Positions 33,817 to 47,439 of a stretch of 64,000 nt of DNA are shown one piece after another; the first letter of the stretch is position 1; the number at the start of each line of letters is the position of its first letter. The stretch lies in assembly GCA_920105625.2 (NCBI GenBank), contig OV050030.1, forward strand, positions 81,371,400-81,435,399. The letters run 5' to 3'. The notes beneath the pieces are model-generated. The model was not told the origin of the DNA, searched no databases, and worked only from the letters and a program-made list of their open reading frames with translations. The translations under genes were made by a program, and so were the position numbers. Origin of the DNA: Clusia tigrina (Eukaryota > Arthropoda > Insecta > Diptera > Clusiidae).

Positions 33817-36800
33817 CCAAAAGAAAGAAAGTAATAATTAGACCGGAAGTACGTGTGAGTAGTAATGTAGAAACTACAGTCCAGGAGAAGGAGAGGCTCT
33901 CCAATATCGCGAAGAGTTAGGAAGTGGATACGCGTCCGAGTTGGGAACAGAAGGACATTGCTTCGTTATGAGCAGGATAGGTGATGCCTTCATCGAGATA
34001 CCTTGCAAGGAATCAGCTAGTGGGAAGCTAGTGCTTTTGGTAGATTCAGGAGCGGACACCAGCCTCATAAAATTTAGTGTTTTACGGAACGGTCTAGATA
34101 TTAATCAAATGGATGAAAGAATGCTTAACGGAGCGTTTGTAGGGTGCATCAGGAAATTGGGGTCGCTCAGAATAGGACACAGTGAAGTTAAGGGCATGAG
34201 TTTTAGAGTGCACGCAGTGGAAATAGATAGAAAAAATTAAACATTTGAATGATAATAAAAATTGAAATTGTGAACTCTAGCTGATTGTTTAAATAGTAAA
34301 ATAAAATTGGAATTGTGAATCAAATTAAATTCAAAATAATAAAATGAAATTGTAAACTCGAAATAATAAACTAAATTATGAAATACTTCTGAATAAAAAT
34401 CTAATTGTTACTGCAAATAAATGTTTTGATTGACGCTCGCCGCTGTCGCTGTGACATCTTCCTTCGCCGTCAGACCGCACGCCTTAGCGTTCGCAGGACT
34501 GACGCGTCTGGCCTAGCCAGCAGCAGGAAGAGTGAATCTATTAATTTATATGGGAGAAGCCATAACGCACGTTGACAAGGGTAAGGTGTACGCTTGCGAA
34601 CTCAACGCATCACAAAAGGACTACCTGATGGATGAGGATTTTAGGCCTAAGTTCACTAGTTACGATAATTTTAAGGAACCGAATTATAGATCGGTAAATC
34701 AGATTTAACAAGTTGATATAAGAAAAAGAATGGAGACAGTGCTAGAAGGAAGAGAAGGCATCAATAGAAGCAATTTGTACGTCATTTCATGACATATTTT
34801 TGCTGGAAGGAGACCAGCTGACGTATACATCAGACGTAGAAATACCTACTAGAGTGGATCAACCACCAATTAACCAGAAACAGTACAGATTGCCACAAGC
34901 TCACAAAGATGAGGTAAACAGGCAAGTGGAAGAAATGTTAAAGGATAATATAATTTCACCGAGTATCTCGCCTTGGAACTCACCAATAATTTTGGTACCA
35001 AAGAAGGTAGGTGCTCAAGGTCAAAAGAAGTGGAGAATGGTCGTCGATTTTAGGAAATTGAACGACGCCACTATCAAGCAGGTGTTCCCGATACCAAGGA
35101 TAGAACAAATTCTGGATAAATTAGGACACAGTAGATAATTTTCAACACTTGATATAGCGAGTGGCTACCACCAAGTTCTGGCGGATACCCAAAATAAGCA
35201 GAAAACCGCGTTCAGCGCCGGTTTAGGGCATTATGAGTTTAACAGAATGCCGTTTGGATTAACAGGAGCACCGGCTACCTTCCAACGGCCAATGAACCAT
35301 GTGCTAACAGGCTTGCAAGGGTTAGATTGTTTTGTGTATCTGCATGATATTGTAATTTATGGGAAGAACTTGCAGCAGCATTCGCAACGCTTGTGCAAGG
35401 TGCTCCAGAAATTACGAGAACACAATTTGAAATTGAACACGGAGAAGTGTCAATTTTTGCGAAGAGAGGTGGTTTATTTAGGCCATCGTTGCTCAGAGAC
35501 AGGAGCACTTCCTGACCCACAGAAGGTGGAATGCGTTAAAAATTTAGCGATTCCGAGAAATAGAAAGGAAGTGCAAGCGTTCCTAGGACTAGTGAACTAT
35601 TACAGAAAGTTCGTAGAAGGACTAGCCGGAATTGCGTTGCCAGTGAATAAATTGCTACGAAAAGAAGCAAAGTTCGAATGGACAGAGAGTTGTTAGCAAG
35701 CATTCGAGAGGCTAAAAGAAATAATTAGCCTGCCACCGATTTTGGCGTACCCCGACTTTGAGCAAACTTTTTTGTTGACCACTGATGCTAGCAATGAAGC
35801 ATTGGGGGCAGTGTTGTCACAAGGGGAAGTCGGTAATGACCGACCAATAGCATTCGCAAGCAGAGCGCTTAGTGAGACGGAGAAAAGATACTCGACAATA
35901 GAGAAGGAATTCCTAGCCATAGTGTGGGCTACGAAGAATTTTAGGGCATATCTGTTAGGTCGCCCATTTAAGATATACACTGATCACCAGCCGTTGAGAG
36001 GCATAAGCAAATTTGAAAGACTAAACGTCTAGGGTAGCCAGGCTCAGACACAAATTATCTGAGTATGATTTTGAAATCATATACAAACCTGGGAAAAAGA
36101 ATCTGAATGCGGAAGCACTCAGTAGAGTACCGCAGGCACAGAAGGTATCAGTAGTGCAAACGAGGGCCAAAGAACGGTCAGAGAAGGAGAAGGCCGGGAG
36201 AATTCAAGGGGACAAAAATGATGCTACAAGAGATGTTAGCAATGCGGGTTTCGATGCCAATGAACAAACAGCAAGTAGTGTGGAATGGGTGGAGGATTAA
36301 AAAAGGTGTCCAGGCTGTGTTAAAGGGTATTCATGATTCACCCCTAGGTGGACACCAGGGATTCTGGAAAACCCATGCCAGAATTAAGCGAGTATACAGA
36401 TGGAAAGGTATGCTCCGAGACATAAAAAAATATATAAAGAGTTGTCCAAAATGTCAGGCCAACAAGAGATCAAGGCTAACAAAGATGCCAATGGTGTTAA
36501 CTGACACACCAAAACAGCCATTTGATAAAGTTCATATGGATATTGTAGGTATTTTACCTGAGACAGTTTCGGGAAATGAATACATTTTGACGTTCCAAGA
36601 CTAATTCTCAAAGTATATGGCGTGCGTGGCTATACCCGATGCTGAAGCAAGTAAGGTGGCCAAGACATTCTTTGACGAAATTATAGCACGATAGAACATA
36701 CCTAAGGTCTGGATAATCGACACTGGCTCAAATTTTGTATCGAAACTATTCTCAGAAACGTGTAAAGTGCTGGGAATCAAGAAATTGCATATTTCACCAT

Positions 36801-37030
36801 ATCATCTCCAGGCGGATGGCTCATTGGAGCGTAGTCATCGACCTCTGGCCGAGTACTTGGGCAGTTTTGCCAAGGAAGACGGCTCGAATTAGGATCAATG
36901 GTTGACCACGGCAATGCATGTACACAACAATACTGTGCATGTATCAACGAAGCAAACTCCGTTTAGGATGCTCTACGGGTTTGATTTCAATATGCCAGCA
37001 AATTTGAAGCCCAAATGTGCGCCAGTGTAC
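33781..37030 (+). pseudogene. pol: Gypsy copy C pol (PR-RT-RH-IN), dead
   Basis: Protease LVLLVDSGADTSLI lies near 34035. After a foreign block (34233-34547) the frame resumes; RT runs 34800-35700 with SPWNSPIILVPKK, MPFGLTGAPATFQR and FVYLHDIVIYGK, where YLDD is expected. RNase H starts [15 protein letters not shown] at 35775. Integrase has the H-H-C-C domain GGHQGFWKTH...CPKCQAN at 36346-36465 and a core to about 37030. Stops occur at 35137 (TAA), 35694 (TAG), 36030, 36298, 36602 and 36692. The integrase C-terminal GPY/F module is deleted. Confidence 0.88.
34233..34547. other. Foreign block replacing part of PR/RT in Gypsy C
   Basis: Here about 315 bases replace the 279 bases found at the matching place in copy D (56233-56511). 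The left part is AT-rich with three imperfect repeats of the form AAATTGTGAACTC. The right part, from about 34435, is GC-richer. The left breakpoint of the tandem duplication (34480) falls inside it. I cannot name its source. Confidence 0.55.
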
Positions 37031-37329
37031 ATAATAAATGAATTATAATTCAAAATAAAATCATAAGACAGTCGTGGGTAAGTAATATAAAACTTAACTT
37101 AAAATACATACATACATACGGCAGTTTATGCACAGAAATTCGATGCGTAAGCGTTAACGTCGAGCAACGGAACCGCATGGTGACGTAAGTATATATATGT
37201 ATATATGTGTATAATATACATAATGAATGTACGAACGTATATTTAAAGAAGTAAGTTTTCTAGTTAAGAGGAATGGGTATGTATGTATGTATATTTTTGC
37301 AGATATTTACATACTGTACATGTAATGTA

Positions 37330-38249
37330 CATGTTTGATCAAAAAATAACCGTTATTTTCAAAACATATTTATTTATTCATCAACAACTATCTTGTCCCC
37401 TTCAAAGTAATTCCCCTCAGATATAATACACTTATGCCAGCGTTTTTTCCAATCCTTGAAACACTTCTGAAACGCTTTTTTTGGTATCGCCAACAGCTCC
37501 TGTTTCGATTTTTCTTTTATCTCCTCAATCGTAGCAAAACGCTTTCCTTTCATCGGTGTCTTCAGTTTTGGAAAGAGGAAAAAGTCAGCGGGGGCCAAGT
37601 CCGTTGAATACGGTGGTTGAGGCATGATAACGGTTTTGTTTTTGGCCAAAAACAGCTCCTGAGCGATGTCCATGCGACGTTGTTTTTGCTCAAAATTTAG
37701 CAATTTTGGAACAATCTTCGCTGCCGCACGTTTCATGCCTAAAACATCCGTAAAAATTGCTTGGCATGAGCCGAACGATATGCCAACATCATCAGCAACC
37801 TCTCTGATAGTGATTCGACGATTATCCAAAATCATTTTCTTCACTGCGTCAATGTTTTCATCGGTTGTTGACGTGCTCGGGCTACCAGGACGAGCATCGT
37901 CATTGACATCTTCTCGGCCTTCCTTAAACCGGTTATACCACAATTGAACTTGTGTTCTGCTCATAGTAGACTCGCCAAAGGCCACAGTCAACATTTCAAA
38001 TGTCCTTGCGCATTTAATTTAATTTTTTACACAAAACTGAATACAGTTTCTTTGATCCATTTTGTTCGAATAGTACAAAATCGAGGAGCACACCAAAAAC
38101 TTTTTAATCTGTCAAAAACAAACTGACAATCCAAAATGGTTGGTATTGCCAACAAATATAACAGACATGCCAACAAAACAGAAACAAATTGCGGACATCG
38201 AACATACGTAACTCACGAAATTTGAAAATAATTTTTTGATCACACCTCG
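37330..38249 (-). mobile_element. Internally deleted mariner, copy 2
   Basis: The element is 920 bp, flanked by TA at 37328-37329 and 38250-38251. The right end is CGAGGTGTGATCAAAA read inward; the left end is slightly changed (CATGTTTGATCAAAA). The shortened transposase (37374-37994 from an internal ATG) keeps the natural C-terminus [14 protein letters not shown] but has a stop replacing Glu just upstream, near 38020. The MDIAQE|LFLAKN junction is identical to copy 1. It sits in the Gypsy C 3' region at a different point than copy 1 in B2. Confidence 0.92.
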
Positions 38250-39804
38250 TACATAGATTTTTTCGGTTTATCGCTTAGGGAATTAGCATGTGGGGAATAG
38301 TAATGTATATATATATATATATATTGAATTAGAACAATATATTTAGCTTACCATTACAAAAAAACATTGGCAATTATAAAATGCCTTGAATGTATGTATG
38401 TATTCATGTAAGAGCAGGTTACATGGTGTAGGGAAATACACTTGTTACTGGATATATACATACCAGGCTAGTAGTAAATTGAAATATATACAGTAGTTAG
38501 ATGCAATGAAATATTGAGTCATGCAATTTACAATTTTTTCACATGAACGGGTTTATCTTTTATATACTAGCTTTTGTAAGATGGGCAACTAGTTTTGCCT
38601 AGAATTGATATACAATTTTCTTTATGTCAGAGGGAAAAAAGAATTTGCTTAGAATGGAAAGATTTAAAAAGATATTATATAAAAAGGGAAATGATATGAA
38701 ACTAATTATGAAATATTTAATAAAAAAAAAATAAAAATAAAAATAAAAAGAAACCAATATATGAAGAACAAATAAATTGAAAAAAAATGACTATGATTTA
38801 AAAGAAATTCTATTTTTTTTTCTAATCGAATTTTTGTTCTTACCAATTTCACAAAATAAGTACGGATTATTACATACTAAATATTCAAAATATACTCGCA
38901 TTAAGAAAAGTTATAAATTAAAAAATTATAATCTGTGTAAAAGTTCATTTTAAAAACAAAAGTAGTTTAGAAAATAGTTAGAGTTACAGAAATTAATTAT
39001 TTAAAATCTAAATTTATAATGAAATAAGTGTAATAATCAAAAGAAAATACAAATTATACTAAATAGGAAAATTATTCTCAAGAGTATATATAGTATATAT
39101 AATATATTTATTTAAATATTACATAATTTTGAAGTTGATTTATTAAATTAACTTATGAAACTTATAAAATGTTAACTAGAAAATTAAGAAGATTATTATA
39201 AGTATTCAGCTCTGATGATGTGAATCGAAGCAGGAAGTTCCGGGAACAGCATATATCGGAAGATGGTGCGGACTAAAGGATCAACGTATTATTCGATGGA
39301 TTGGGGATGAATGGCGACTAAAGTGATATTCTCGAAGCAGCATATGACCGCAGTGTTTGATCACGCTGTGGATGGGTTTATTGACAAACAATGGAAAAAT
39401 AAACAGGCTTCCTTGCGGTGTCATATTTTGCATTGGACAGTCTTACGTTGCAATGTCCACCCAGTGGATCACAATCTGACCAGAACTGTTTTTGAATAAG
39501 TTGAAAATGGGCAAAAGCATAAGGAAGGTGACTGAAACCACCACCAAATATAATAAGCAGAGGAAATTCGTCTTACTGAAGTCAATTGCTTCAGTAAAGT
39601 ATATGTTCAATCTAGAGGCTGACCATAAGAAATATTATTCGCTTATGAAATTGATTTACTAGAAGAAGACACAGAGACTGGTATCTGATCGGAGTACGCA
39701 AATTGCGTCATTAACCGTGTATCTCAGAGAAATACCGATAGTCTACATATCGAGGTCAACGAAGTCAAATTCCAATATAAGAAAGCTTAAGAGAAACATT
39801 GCAA

Positions 39805-39860
39805 AAAGCACGAGACTCTTAATCTCGGTGTAGTGGGTTCGATCCCCACGTTGGGCGCCA
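39805..39860 (+). pseudogene. Captured tRNA-Lys 3' fragment, copy 2
   Basis: Same fragment as at 4722-4777, with small changes after the anticodon arm (CTCGGTGTAGTGGG) and the encoded CCA retained. It is flanked by AGAGAAACATTGCA on the left and AGAGAAACACTTGCA on the right, a direct repeat of about 15 bases that looks like a target-site duplication. Confidence 0.85.
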
Positions 39861-40540
39861 AGAGAAACACTTGCACCATAAAACGCATAGCTGCAAAGTA
39901 AATAACGGAGGAGTATTGTAATTTCTCATGTATTTCAAATGCATTTTACAAGCTAAATACTATAAGCAGAGGCACCTACATCCGTTGGGGCACGATATAT
40001 AAATCGAGAGAAGAAGGCCACTACAAACGAAGTTTTAATGGTAAACAAAATCGCCAGCCTTGAATATCATATGTACCGGTCCAGAAAGAAGGGACGGGTA
40101 TGCGGAGTTCATCGAAAGACTTCACTCCGACAACTGCGGTCGTCAACTGGACCAGCAGGTAGCAGAGGTCGCAGTATAATATAAGATTTTAGATATAAAA
40201 TAGAATTGTGATATTGTACAAATGTTTGTATATACGCCAATGAGAAAACAGTCAATAAAAGATCAAGTTCTAAAAAGGGGAATATATAAAAAAAATTATA
40301 GAGAAAAAAAATACTTGAGAAAACAAAAACAAAGTAAGAAAAAAAATACAAAAGAAAACAAAAACAAAGTAAGAAAAAAAATTTGGAAGAGAAGAGAATA
40401 GAAAAGAAAAAAAACCGTGATAGAACCGAAATAAGGCGATTTTAAGAAAAAAATAAAACAAATTACATGTATATACTATAGAGTTAAATCGATGCACATA
40501 ATTGTTTGCAGTGCAGGAAAAATATTGTAAAGATTTAATG

Positions 40541-40796
40541 GTTGGCTTGACCAACTGACACCAATTAACAGGTGCGGAACTGGAACACCAGGAAGGTCAG
40601 TTCACAGACTGAAAGTGCTGTTTGTAAATAGTATATAAGAATTAGTATTTTAAGAATAAAGCTCTTGCTGTTTTTAAACTAAAAATGATGTTGTGTTTTA
40701 CATTCTGAAGAGTGATTCTAGGTTTACAGGTACACGCGCGCGCAGGACAAGCAGCAAGAGGACCTCCCCGAGGACAAACAAATACGGTCCCCAACA
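40541..40796 (+). repeat. 3' LTR of Gypsy C, 5' half deleted
   Basis: Only the last 256 bases of the LTR remain, starting within the conserved hairpin (GTTGGCTTGACC) and ending CCCCAACA before the CGTG target duplication. The AT-rich 3' region is joined directly to the hairpin. The same junction occurs in the duplicated unit at 45959, so the deletion is older than the tandem duplication. Confidence 0.9.
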
Positions 40797-41870
40797 CGTG
40801 GGATGAATGGCACAGCGTTAACGTGTCTTTGAACGGAGGCCTCCAGATAACTGGCTACCTCTGGTTGTATTTTAGCCTTCGGAGAGGAAGGAGCTCTGCT
40901 CTGGGTGACTTGTTGTTCCCCATTACTCGTCGGAGTTTTTATAGAAAAAGTAAAAATAAGGCAAACTTCTAGCCTAGTGGCAACAAATTCTGCTGGCATC
41001 CAGCCCTCGGAGGACCTTTGCAGCCCAACGAGTCTGGTGTCAGAATGGAGGTCGAAGTCCATGACATGGACATTGTTCCAAACGTTGCAATCGACCAATT
41101 CCAACGGATGAAGAAACCAAGTTGTAGGGGATGAAAACGTCAGGTGATCAACGCATCCGACTAAAAATTTTCCTTCAAAGAGTTGCAAGTCCTGAAGAAG
41201 CCATAAGGTAAGCCGAGCTATCAATAGCTCAGGGCGAAAAGGAGCTAGCGACTCTTACCAATAAAATGGTAATGGCTCCGAAAGGACCATAGCGACCCTG
41301 GACCAAAATACTCCAAAAAGAAGGTCGGGTCCTATGGATGCTAGGTCGCATTCAGACCGTCGCACAAAAGGCGAACGAAACGTACACCAATCTTGCCAAA
41401 AAGACATATGCCTCCAAAGGGCCTAATGGTGGGGTCAAAATCGGTATAACACCAACCGATTACCCCGAGGTCGTCTGGTCTACAAGCGTGCGACAATGTC
41501 GAAAAGGCTCTATAAAGCTCCTTTCGTCCTGGATGGCTCAATGTATGTAAGTGCTGTGTTAAAGGTGCTCGATGAGAAAGACGTACCCAAAGCTTGAACA
41601 TTTCCCTAAGGAGGAAGACACGAGTGTGGGTGCGATCCTGCATCTTGTCGAAAGTCAGAAAGCTGGGCTGAGGGTCGACAATTGGAGAGTGATGTACATG
41701 GCCCAAAAAGGACCCAATTGCGTACTCACAATTCCCATGGATCCTTTCTTAGCGGACACAATCGCCAAGAAGGACAACCTCAAGATGATAGTTGACACCA
41801 GGGATGAACAAACCTCTGTGCAAAGGAAAGGGCAAAGATGGTGGAAAAGGCTACTTTGACAGCTGTCAAG
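40797..41870 (+). pseudogene. LOA-like LINE ORF1 remnant, unit 1
   Basis: Plus-strand frames (41338-41550, 41572-41859 and weaker pieces from 41130) give GDQRIRLKIFLQRVASPEEA, then IQTVAQKANETYTNLAKKTY, then FPKEEDTSVGAILHLVESQK, LRVDNWRVMYMAQKGPNCVL and IPMDPFLADTI. The last blocks resemble the DUF4780-type domain of LINE ORF1 proteins. It is the same LINE whose endonuclease and RT lie at 47440-48770. Frameshifts and two small deletions distinguish it from the unit 2 copy. Confidence 0.62.
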
Positions 41871-42289
41871 ACGCCAACATCTTCCATGTCTGAACAGCAA
41901 CCTTGCTGTTGGAAAGACATAGAAAAGGGAATTACAAAACAAGTACTCTTCCTTACCTGTCAAGTTTACTAAAACAGGCATGCGCTTAGCGTTCGGAGGC
42001 CTGACGTGTCTGGCCTAGCCAGCAGCAGGAAGAGTGAATCTATTAATTTATATGGGAGAAGCCATAACGCACGTTGACAAGGGTAAGGTGTACGCTTGCG
42101 AACTCAACGCATTACAAAAGGACTACCTGATGGATGAGGATTTTAGGCCTAAGTTCACTAGTTAAGATAATTTTAAGGAACCGAATTATAGATCGGTAAA
42201 TCAGATTTAACAAGTTGATATAAGAAAAAGAATGGAGAGAGTGCTAGAAGGAAGAGAAGGCATCAATAGAAGCAATTTGTACCCATTTC

Positions 42290-43050
42290 CACAGTAGTGT
42301 GGAATGGGTGGAGGATTAAAAAAGGTGTCCAGGCTGTGTTAAAGGGTATTCATGATTCACCCCTAGGTGGACACCAGGGATTCTGGAAAACCCATGCCAG
42401 AATTAAGCGAGTATACAGATGGAAAGGTATGCTCCGAGACATAAAAAAATATATAAAGAGTTGTCCAAAATGTCAGGCCAACAAGAGATCAAGGCTAACA
42501 AAGATGCCAATGGTGTTAACTGACACACCAAAACAGCCATTTGATAAAGTTCATATGGATATTGTAGGTATTTTACCTGAGACAGTTTCGGGAAATGAAT
42601 ACATTTTGACGTTCCAAGACTAATTCTCAAAGTATATGGCGTGCGTGGCTATACCCGATGCTGAAGCAAGTACGGTGGCCAAGGCGTTCTTTGACGAAAT
42701 TATAGCACGGTAGAACATACCTAAGGTCTGGATAATCGACACTGGTTCAAATTTTGTATCGAAACTATTCTCAGAAACGTGTAAAGTGCTGGGAATCAAG
42801 AAATTGCATATTTCACCATATCATCTCCAGGCGGATGGCTCATTGGAGCGTAGTCATCGACCTCTGGCCGAGTACTTGGGCAGTTTTGCCAAGGAAGACG
42901 GCTCGAATTAGGATCAATGGTTGACCACGGCAATGCATGTACACAACAATACTGTGCATGTATCAACGAAGCAAACTCCGTTTAGGACGCTCTACGGGTT
43001 TGATTTCAATATGCCAGCAAATTTGAAGCCCAAATGTGCGCCAGTGTACA
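42290..43050 (+). pseudogene. Gypsy integrase fragment in duplication unit 2
   Basis: Homologous to 36273-37050. The H-H-C-C zinc domain (GGHQGFWKTH, CPKCQAN) and the start of the catalytic core (VHMDIVGILPE) are in one frame to the TAA at 42621-42623. The second core block follows with the same stops as unit 1. The C-terminal deletion is shared with unit 1. Confidence 0.88.
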
Positions 43051-43352
43051 TAATAAATGAATAATAATTCAAAATAAAATCATAAGACAGTCGTGGGTAA
43101 GTAATATAAAACTTAACTTAAAATACATACATACATACGGCAGTTTATGCACAGAAATTCGATGCGTAAGCGTTAACGTCGAGCAACGGAACCGCATGGT
43201 GAAGTAAGTATATATATGTATATATGTGTATAATATACATAATGAATGTACGAACGTATATTTAAAGAAGTAAGTTTTCTAGTTAATAGGAATGGGTATG
43301 TATGTATGTATATTTTTGCAGATATTTACATACTGTACATGTAAATATACTA

Positions 43353-43570
43353 GGTTTGCTCAAAAAATAACCGTTATATTCAAAAAGGATTTATTTATTC
43401 ATCAACAACTATCTTGTCCCCTTCAAAGTAATTCCCCTCAGATATAATACACTTATGCCAGCGTTTTTTCCAATCCTTGAAACACTTCTGAAACGCTTTT
43501 TTTGGTATCGCCAACAGCTCCTGTTTCGATTTTTCTTTTATCTCCTCAATCGTAGCAAAACGCTTTCCTT

Positions 43571-43571
<1 letters not shown>
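43353..43571 (-). mobile_element. Mariner copy 3, truncated by (TA)n
   Basis: Only the transposase 3' end and one inverted repeat remain of the mariner that is complete in unit 1. A TA precedes it at 43351-43352. The match ends at CTTTCCTT, where a long TA tract begins. It arose by duplication, not by separate insertion. Confidence 0.9.
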
Positions 43572-45958
<2,387 letters not shown>

Positions 45959-46214
45959 GTTGGCTTGACCAACTGACACCAATTAGCAGGTGCGGAACTG
46001 GAACACCAGGAAGGTCAGTTCACAGACTGAAAGTGCTGTTTGTAAATAGTATATAAGAATTAGTATTTTAAGAATAAAGCTCTTGCTGTTTTTAAACTAA
46101 AAGTGATGTTGTGTTTTACATTCTGAAGAGTGATTCTAGGTTTACAGGTACACGCGCGCGCAGGACAAGCAGCAAGAGGACCTCCCCGAGGACAAACAAA
46201 TACGGTCCCCAACA
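45959..46214 (+). repeat. Half LTR in duplication unit 2
   Basis: Counterpart of 40541-40796, ending CCCCAACA followed by CGTG. It carries the hairpin 3' arm, TATA-like box and AATAAA. Confidence 0.9.
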
Positions 46215-47330
46215 CGTGGGATGAATGGCACAACGTTAACGTGTCTTTGAACGGAGGCCTCCAGATAACTGGCTACCTCTGGTTGTATTTTAGCCTTCGG
46301 AGAGGAAGGGGCTCTGCTCTGGGTGACTTGTTGTTCCCCATTCCTCGTCGGAGTTTTTATAGAAAAAGTAAAAATAAGACAAACTTCTAGCCTAGTGGCA
46401 ACAAATTCTGCTGGCATCCAGCCCTCGGAGGAGCTTTGCAGCCCAACGAGTCTGGTGTCAGAATGGAGGTCGAAGTCCATGACATGGACATTGGTCCAAA
46501 CGTTGCAATCGACCCAATTCCAACGGATGAAGAAACCATGTTGTAGGGGATGAAAACGTCAGGTGATCAACGCATCCGACTAAAAATTTTCCTTCAAAGA
46601 GTTGCAAGTCCTGAAGAAGCCATAAGGTAAGCCGAGCTATCAATAGCTCAGGGCGAAAAGGAGCTAGCGACTCTTACCAATAAAATGGTAATGGCTCCGA
46701 AAGGACCATAGCGACCCTGGACCAAAATACTCCAAAAAGAAGGTCGGGTCCTATGGATGCTAGGTCGCATTCAGACCGTTGCACAAAAGGCGAACGAAAC
46801 GTACACCAATCTTGCCAAAAAGACATATGCCTCCAAAGGGCCTAATGGTGGGGTCAAAATCGGTATAACACCACCCGAGGTCGTCTGGTCTACAAGCCAG
46901 TTGCAGGTAATTCTAAAGACTATCCAGACAAAGTGCGACAATGTCGAAAAGGCTCTATAAAGCTCCTTTCGTCCTGGATGGCTCAATGTATGTAAGTGCT
47001 GTGTTAAGGGTGCTCGATGAGAAAGACGTCCCCAAAGCTTGAACATTTCCCTAAGGAGGAAGACACGAGTGTGGGTGCGATCCTGCATCTTGTCGAAAGT
47101 CAGAAAGCTGGGCTGAGGGTCGACAGTTGGAGAGTGATGTACAGGGCCCAAAAAGGACCCAATTGCGTACTCACAATTCCCATGGATCCTTTCTTAGCGG
47201 ACACAATCGGCAAGAAGGACAACCTCATAGACTACTGTTTCAGCAAGATGATAGTTGACCCCAGGGATGAACAAACCTCTGTGCAAAGGAAAGGGCAAAG
47301 ATGGTGGAAAAGGTTACTTTAACAGCTGTC
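46215..47330 (+). pseudogene. LOA-like LINE ORF1 remnant, unit 2
   Basis: This is the better preserved version of the ORF1 at 40797. It keeps STSQLQVILKTIQTKCDNVEKA (split here as it is lost from unit 1) at about 46891-46960, and DNLIDYCFSKM near 47220. It is followed in the right order by the endonuclease of the same LINE. Frames are still broken at 46540, 46710 and 46960. Confidence 0.62.
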
Positions 47331-47439
47331 AAGACGCCAACATCTTCCATGTCTGAACAGCAACCTTGCTGTTGGAAAGACATAGAAAAGGGAATTACAA
47401 AACAAGTACTCCTCCTTACCTGTCAAGTTTACTAAAACA

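Larger units (their letters stand above)
37031..40540 (+). other. Long 3' noncoding region of Gypsy C
   Basis: AT-rich sequence homologous to 59590-62110 in copy D, interrupted by a mariner (37330-38249). It contains TATG microsatellite runs, a short (TA)n tract near 38304, a tRNA-Lys fragment at 39805-39860 and an A/T-rich tail that gives Phe-rich artificial frames on the minus strand. It has no env-like gene. It runs directly into a half LTR at 40541; the polypurine tract is missing. Confidence 0.75.
30218..40796 (+). mobile_element. Gypsy copy C, full span, TSD CGTG
   Basis: The element runs from a TGTTGTGAG 5' LTR start to a CCCCAACA 3' LTR end. Direct repeats CGTG flank it at 30214-30217 and 40797-40800, a 4-bp Gypsy-type target duplication. 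Inside are leader, gag, PR-RT-RNase H-IN and a long 3' region with a mariner and a tRNA-Lys fragment. Deletions remove part of gag, a PR/RT segment (replaced by foreign DNA), the integrase C-terminus, and the polypurine tract plus the first half of the 3' LTR. The insertion lies in or beside a LOA-like LINE. Confidence 0.92.
34480..41976 (+). repeat. Tandem duplication, unit 1
   Basis: The unit runs from inside Gypsy C, through its 3' end, into the flanking LINE gag. It is repeated immediately downstream at 41982-47439. Corresponding points are offset by about 5417 bases (39311/44728, 40712/46130). The junction reads ACTAAAACA (end of unit 1) then CGCTTAGCGTTCGG (start of unit 2). Unit 1 has its own losses in the LINE gag (about 41463-41505 and 41770), so it is not simply the parent of unit 2. 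Confidence 0.92.

Noticed and set aside
40724..41224. 166-codon minus-strand ORF over LTR and LINE gag
   Set aside because: It crosses the LTR end and the target duplication, so it cannot be a conserved gene; the LINE ORF1 signal is on the plus strand.
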